Position numbers and translations under genes: made by a program. Below, piece after piece: positions 5,428 to 9,192 of a stretch of 9,192 nucleotides of DNA (positions within the stretch are counted from its first letter, which is position 1; each line of letters opens with the position of its first letter). Source of the stretch: Lachnospiraceae bacterium (GTDB taxonomy: Bacteria; Bacillota; Clostridia; Lachnospirales; Lachnospiraceae); the NCBI GenBank assembly GCA_017463035.1, contig JAFTPY010000048.1:1-9192 (forward strand), in the 5' to 3' direction. The notes below the pieces were generated by a model that worked only from the letters and a program-made list of their open reading frames with translations, was not told the origin of the DNA and searched no databases.

Positions 5428-6177
5428 TTAATCTTCCCAAGTTATTACATATCTCCAACTCTGACGCGGAAAATCTATGACCTTAAAAAATCCTTTAATA
5501 TCCATATCATACAACAACTCTTCACTATATATTTCCTTTGTCATACTATGCTTATGAAAAACTTTAAATACCGCTCTCTCCGGATGCTCTCCCGCTTCAA
5601 AACATACCCTTAACACCAGCGATTTTGTCTTTCTGTCAAGCGAGGCAGATAAAAACGGAACTGCCTCTCCGTTTTCATCAATCAGATTTCGAATTACTGC
5701 TCCCGTATCAAACGCCACACGCTTTTGACAAGTTCTTCCAAAATAGATACAAAAGCAAGTCCACAATTCTTGCTTTCCCAATGACGTAATCTGGTGTTCT
5801 TTCACTAACGGCTCTATAATTGCCTTTCCCGAAGGTGCCGACCACGCAAACCTTTCGGTAATTCGATCCAGATCATTGCTAGTAGGATAAACAGTAATGT
5901 CTTTTTTAGACTCATACTCATTATTTCCCAAATATGTATATGTAAATTGTTTTGAAAGAACTATATATTTTTTATCATTCTTTGTAAGATAATAAAGTAT
6001 CTTATTAAATCTTGTATTCCATATATATCTTGACCTCTTCTCAATCCAAAACCCCAGCCAAAATACAACCAACGCTACGGCTCCTATCGCGCAAGCGCTC
6101 CCAATACTCATCTCAAACATATAAACAAAACATGCTATTGAGAGTGAAATCGAAAGTATGGTGGTAAAACGATTCAT
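5428..6177 (-). CDS. Uncharacterised protein with two membrane segments and a beta-rich domain
   Basis: A 249-residue protein I do not recognise as a named family. Two hydrophobic segments (about 5-21 and 25-45) form an N-terminal hairpin and end in the basic WIEKRSRYIW, so the remaining 200 residues are probably cytoplasmic. That part looks beta-rich, with landmarks ERFAWSAPSG (108-117), FCIYFGRTCQKRVAFD (142-157), PFLSASLDRKTKSLVLRVCF (174-193) and C-terminal WRYVITWED (241-249). The two-TM plus beta-domain layout resembles some membrane effectors of anti-phage systems (the Cap15/S-2TMbeta type), but no nucleotidyltransferase or other defence gene lies nearby, so this is only an analogy. 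The start is ATG at 6177-6175, with AAAGGAGG eight bases upstream. The gene is clearly AT-richer than its neighbours, with one stretch around 5941-6000 at 17% GC by count, suggesting transfer. It stands alone, with no convincing promoter recognised upstream. Confidence 0.75.
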   Translation of the reverse strand: MNRFTTILSISLSIACFVYMFEMSIGSACAIGAVALVVFWLGFWIEKRSRYIWNTRFNKILYYLTKNDKKYIVLSKQFTYTYLGNNEYESKKDITVYPTSNDLDRITERFAWSAPSGKAIIEPLVKEHQITSLGKQELWTCFCIYFGRTCQKRVAFDTGAVIRNLIDENGEAVPFLSASLDRKTKSLVLRVCFEAGEHPERAVFKVFHKHSMTKEIYSEELLYDMDIKGFFKVIDFPRQSWRYVITWED

Positions 6178-6399
6178 TGTCCTGTCCTCCTTTGTTCACA
6201 CCTAAAGAAATACTATCTCTGACCGATATATGATTTATTTCCTGTCCATAATCAGTTTATCATACTTCATCCCAAAAGTCTAGACATTTTAGTTCTTCCC
6301 GGGTACCAATTTTTTCTTCACAAAACGTCTCTCCCTATGCGCCTTTCACCCACCCAACATAGAAAGTCAGAAAACAAATAATTCCTACACAAACAAACC

Positions 6400-6429
6400 A
6401 AGCGCCCGTCCCTTTCGGTACGAGCGCTT
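6400..6429 (-). terminator. Terminator of the sugar-nucleotide operon
   Basis: AAGCGCTCGT pairs with ACGGGCGCTT in the minus-strand RNA, a 10-bp stem with one G-U pair that is a mismatch on the plus strand. An inner CC/GG can close a GAAA tetraloop. GGTTTGTTTGTG follows. It lies 43 bases after the ugd stop. The remaining bases up to the next gene (6178-6399) hold nothing I can name beyond that gene's ribosome-binding site. Confidence 0.75.
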
Positions 6430-6472
6430 CTCTTATGCCTCAATCTTATCTCTCACAAAACTCCAATCCGGT

Positions 6473-7714
6473 CTAATCCCTCCGGAACAAATCTCTCGTA
6501 TACACCTTCTCTTCCACATCATCCAGACACGCATCGTAGCGGTTTGCGATAATGGCATCACTCTGGGTCTTAAATGCCTCCAAATCGTTTACCACGCGGC
6601 TTCCGAAAAAGGTGGTACCGTCTTCTAAGGTCGGCTCGTAAATGATTACCGTGGCACCCTTTGCCTTAATACGCTTCATAACGCCCTGAATGGAGGACTG
6701 GCGAAAATTGTCGGAGTTGGCCTTCATAGTGAGACGATAAACACCGACTACAACCTCCTTCTCCTTCGTCATATCCCAGGCACTGTTTGCGGAATAATAT
6801 CCGGCGCGTTCCAGCACACGGTCCGCAATGAAATCCTTACGGGTACGGTTGGACTCTACAATCGCAGACATCATATTCTGCGGTACCTCGGCATAGTTTG
6901 CCAGAAGCTGCTTCGTATCCTTCGGAAGGCAATAACCGCCGTAACCGAAGGACGGGTTGTTATAGTGAGCGCCAATACGCGGATCCAGACACACACCGTT
7001 AATAATCTGCTGGGTATCCAGTCCCTTCATCTCCGCATAAGTATCCAGCTCATTGAAATAAGACACACGGAGCGCCAGGTAAGTATTGGCAAACAGCTTT
7101 ACCGCTTCCGCTTCCGTAAAGCCCATGAATAACGTATCGATATCTTCCTTGATGGCACCCTGCTGTAAAAGCTCCGCAAAGACCTTTGCCGCCTCTGCCA
7201 GCCGGGCATCCTTCATATCCGTACCTACAATAATACGGCTCGGGTACAGGTTGTCGTACAAAGCCTTGGACTCACGCAAAAACTCCGGGCTGAACAAAAT
7301 ATTCTTGCTGCCGGTCTTCTCACGGATGCTCTCCGTAAAGCCAACCGGAATGGTAGACTTAATCACCATAATTGCATCCGGATTGTACTCCATCACAAGA
7401 CGGATTACCGCCTCCACCGCAGAAGTATCAAAATAGTTCTTCTGGGAATCATAGTTGGTCGGAGCCGCAATGACGACAAAGTCCGCACCTTCGTAGGCCG
7501 CCTTTGCATCCAGCGTTGCGGTCAGATTCAGCTCCTTTTCCGCCAAATACTGCTCGATATAATCATCCTGAATCGGCGACTTTTTGTTATTAATCAACTC
7601 TACCTTTTCCGGCACAATATCCACCGCCACCACCTCATTGTGCTGCGCCAGCAGTGTAGCTATGGAAAGACCTACGTAACCGGTACCGGCTACTGCGATT
7701 TTGTAATTTTTCAT
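6473..7714 (-). CDS. ugd: UDP-glucose 6-dehydrogenase
   Basis: A 413-residue cytoplasmic enzyme that oxidises UDP-glucose to UDP-glucuronate with two NAD+. The N-terminal Rossmann motif GTGYVG (10-15) follows VA. APTNYD lies at 84-89, the substrate-binding SPEFLRES at 142-149, and EAEAVKLFANTYLALRVSYFNE at 201-222 with Lys206. FGYGGYCLPKDTKQL at 256-270 carries the catalytic Cys262. The C-terminal UDP-binding Rossmann domain (about 317-411) includes VYRLTMKANSDNFRQS at 325-340 and ends in the IIANRYD element (388-394). The length fits the short bacterial form (about 390-420). The start is ATG at 7714-7712, with AAGGGGG about ten bases upstream, a weaker site than those of its neighbours. It is the last gene of the operon, 29 bases after the epimerase, which would use its product. 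Confidence 0.96.
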   Translation of the reverse strand: MKNYKIAVAGTGYVGLSIATLLAQHNEVVAVDIVPEKVELINNKKSPIQDDYIEQYLAEKELNLTATLDAKAAYEGADFVVIAAPTNYDSQKNYFDTSAVEAVIRLVMEYNPDAIMVIKSTIPVGFTESIREKTGSKNILFSPEFLRESKALYDNLYPSRIIVGTDMKDARLAEAAKVFAELLQQGAIKEDIDTLFMGFTEAEAVKLFANTYLALRVSYFNELDTYAEMKGLDTQQIINGVCLDPRIGAHYNNPSFGYGGYCLPKDTKQLLANYAEVPQNMMSAIVESNRTRKDFIADRVLERAGYYSANSAWDMTKEKEVVVGVYRLTMKANSDNFRQSSIQGVMKRIKAKGATVIIYEPTLEDGTTFFGSRVVNDLEAFKTQSDAIIANRYDACLDDVEEKVYTRDLFRRD

Positions 7715-7743
7715 AATGAAATCCCCCTTGTTATCATCAACTT

Positions 7744-8829
7744 CTACTTCAAATAAAATTCCTTATACCACTCTGCAAACATTCTTAAGCCCTCCCGCAA
7801 AGAAGTGGCCGGTTTAAAACCGAAATCCCGCTCCAGAGCCGTAGTGTCCGCATAGGTAATCGGCACGTCCCCCGGCTGCATCGGCACCAGTTCCTTGTGA
7901 GCCTCAAAATCATAATCCTGCGGCAACACGCCCGCGCGTACCAATTCCTCGGAAAGAATCTGCACAAAATCCAACAAATTCTCCGGCTGGTTATTACCGA
8001 TATTGTAAACCGCATAGGGCGGAAGCGGCAGCCCGTCCTCACCGTTCACACGCTCCGGAGCCTTCTGCATCACGCGCACCACGCCCTCCACAATGTCGTC
8101 CACATAGGTAAAGTCACGCTTACAATTGCCGTAATTGAAAATCTGTATGGTCTCGCCCGCAAGCAGCTTATTGGTAAAGCCGAAATAAGCCATATCCGGA
8201 CGTCCCGCCGGACCGTATACCGTAAAGAACCGAAGGCCCGTAGACGGGATGTTATAAAGCTTAGAGTACGCATGGGCCATCAGCTCGTTGGACTTCTTCG
8301 TAGCTGCGTATAAGGACACCGGATTGTCCACCTTATCATCGGTGGAATACGGAATCTTCTTGTTGGTTCCGTACACGCTGGAGGAACTGGCGTATACCAG
8401 ATGCTCCACACCCTTTTTCCCGCCGTCGTAGCTGTGTCGGCAAGCCTCCAGAATGTTGTAAAAGCCGATCATATTAGCTTCCATGTAAGCCCACGGATTC
8501 GTAATGCTGTAACGAACCCCTGCCTGCGCCGCCAGATTCACCACAATATCCGGCTGATAAGATGTAAAAATCTCGTTAATCGCCGCCGCATCCGCAATAC
8601 TTCCCTTCACGAAAACAAACTCTGCGGAAAGCTCCTTTGCCAGCTTTTCAAGCTCGGCAAGGCGATACTCCTTCAAGGAAACATCATAATAATCGTTCAT
8701 ATTGTCGATACCGATAATGCGAATCCCTTCCTTGCGAGAAAGCAAACACTTCACCAGATTGGAGCCGATAAAGCCCGCCGCACCGGTGACAAACACGGTC
8801 TTATTCTTCAAATCCAAATTTCCTAACAT
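7744..8829 (-). CDS. NAD-dependent epimerase, probably UDP-glucuronate 4-epimerase
   Basis: A 361-residue extended short-chain dehydrogenase. GAAGFIG (16-22) binds NAD, IDNMNDYYD (41-49) follows the second strand, and NLAAQAGVRYSITNP lies at 98-112. Catalytic residues are the Ser of SSSSVYG (148-154), Tyr174 and Lys178 in YAATK. RFFTVYGPAGRPDMAYF at 200-216 is the substrate-loop signature typical of UDP-glucuronate 4-epimerases, and the length suits that family (about 330-360). It should interconvert UDP-glucuronate and UDP-galacturonate; the adjacent ugd supplies UDP-glucuronate. The start ATG (8829-8827) overlaps the end of the upstream gene by seven bases. AAAAGGAG lies 11 bases upstream, so translational coupling is likely. 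A related activity on another UDP-sugar cannot be excluded. Confidence 0.9.
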   Translation of the reverse strand: MLGNLDLKNKTVFVTGAAGFIGSNLVKCLLSRKEGIRIIGIDNMNDYYDVSLKEYRLAELEKLAKELSAEFVFVKGSIADAAAINEIFTSYQPDIVVNLAAQAGVRYSITNPWAYMEANMIGFYNILEACRHSYDGGKKGVEHLVYASSSSVYGTNKKIPYSTDDKVDNPVSLYAATKKSNELMAHAYSKLYNIPSTGLRFFTVYGPAGRPDMAYFGFTNKLLAGETIQIFNYGNCKRDFTYVDDIVEGVVRVMQKAPERVNGEDGLPLPPYAVYNIGNNQPENLLDFVQILSEELVRAGVLPQDYDFEAHKELVPMQPGDVPITYADTTALERDFGFKPATSLREGLRMFAEWYKEFYLK

Positions 8830-9192
8830 ATCCCTTTATACTCCTTTTGTACTTTTTCATAGCTCTCTAAATTACCGATGTCATAACGGCTGCCCGGCAT
8901 CTCCATGGCATGAACCTTTGTCTGCTTACACAGCCACGCCACATAGCTTCCCGGTGCATCCGTACCGCAACCTGCGGCAATGCCCTGCTCCACCAGCTTC
9001 GCATCCTCTTTCGTATAATAATAAAACGGCGGGCAGCACCAATGGGAGGCCGGCTGCTCCGGCTTCTCTGTCATATCCAAAACAGAATCATCCGCATCTA
9101 TCGTCACAACGCCGCACTTTTTCAGCTTCGCCTCCGACTCCTCGTAGTAACGCATAATACAGGAGGTTCCCTTCTCCTTTGCATAGGAAATA
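8823..9192 (-). CDS. Sugar-phosphate nucleotidyltransferase, C-terminal part (5' end outside window)
   Basis: The frame is open through base 9192, so this is the last 122 codons of a longer gene. The ATG at 9155 is internal: the residues before it read ISYAKEKGTSCI and continue smoothly. The sequence shows the C-terminal half of a nucleotidyltransferase fold: CGVVTIDADDSVLDMTEKP (the strand and E-K-P sugar-binding signature), PFYYYTKEDAKLV, APGSYVAWL and the closing MPGSRYDIGNLESYEKV, where Y/W-x-D-I-G-N-x-x-x-Y is typical of glucose-1-phosphate thymidylyl/uridylyl- or mannose-1-phosphate guanylyl-type enzymes. Which nucleotide and sugar it uses cannot be told without the N-terminus. It heads the visible part of the operon with the epimerase and ugd, and may supply a sugar nucleotide to the same polysaccharide pathway. 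Confidence 0.88.
   Translation of the reverse strand, partial: ISYAKEKGTSCIMRYYEESEAKLKKCGVVTIDADDSVLDMTEKPEQPASHWCCPPFYYYTKEDAKLVEQGIAAGCGTDAPGSYVAWLCKQTKVHAMEMPGSRYDIGNLESYEKVQKEYKGIC

Noticed and set aside
8823..9155. ATG at 9155 as the true start of the nucleotidyltransferase.
   Set aside because: The frame stays open to the window end with family-like sequence (ISYAKEKGTSCI) before it, and 110 residues would lack the nucleotide-binding N-terminus.

Overview
The window looks like chromosome from a spore-forming Clostridium-type Firmicute, most likely a Lachnospiraceae member. This rests on strong AAGGAGG ribosome-binding sites, family-level resemblance of the DUF2225/DUF6062 pair and the sugar-nucleotide genes to Lachnospiraceae proteins, and a PdaB-like deacetylase behind a sporulation-type promoter. 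The genus cannot be fixed from the sequence alone. Nine protein genes are visible, two of them cut by the window ends. Eight lie on the minus strand; only the deacetylase is on the plus strand.

Layout. 1-1190 (minus): a small Cys-rich protein (DUF6062-like, cut at base 1) follows a DUF2225 zinc-ribbon protein, with a GC hairpin between them. 1191-1364: back-to-back promoters. 1365-2273 (plus): membrane-anchored polysaccharide deacetylase. 2274-2424: a convergent gap holding a bidirectional terminator and 3.3 identical copies of a 36-bp tandem repeat. 2425-5075 (minus): murL followed by a MurD-type ligase, overlapping by one base. 5076-5427: a complex intergenic region with a consensus promoter, a strong Shine-Dalgarno followed by a three-codon reading frame, a terminator, a second promoter overlapping that terminator, and several inverted repeats before murL. 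5428-6177 (minus): an AT-rich orphan gene for a protein with two membrane segments and a probably beta-rich domain. 6473-9192 (minus): a sugar-nucleotide operon of nucleotidyltransferase (cut at the window end), UDP-glucuronate 4-epimerase-type enzyme and UDP-glucose 6-dehydrogenase, closed by a terminator.

How the genes work together. The murL-murD pair matches the alternative route for placing D-glutamate in peptidoglycan known from Xanthomonas: a MurD2-type ligase adds L-Glu to UDP-MurNAc-L-Ala, and MurL epimerises the attached L-Glu to D-Glu, bypassing free D-Glu from MurI or D-amino-acid transaminase. The ligase here departs from ordinary MurD in the loop that normally reads NDSKATN. The last operon should turn UDP-glucose into UDP-glucuronate and then UDP-galacturonate for a capsule or exopolysaccharide. 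The deacetylase probably acts on peptidoglycan during sporulation.

The points most worth a second look are the MurL/MurD2-type pair in a Firmicute with its complicated leader, the tandem repeats that copy the 3' end of murD together with its hairpin, and the orphan 2TM/beta-rich gene with a possible small-transcript locus directly behind it.
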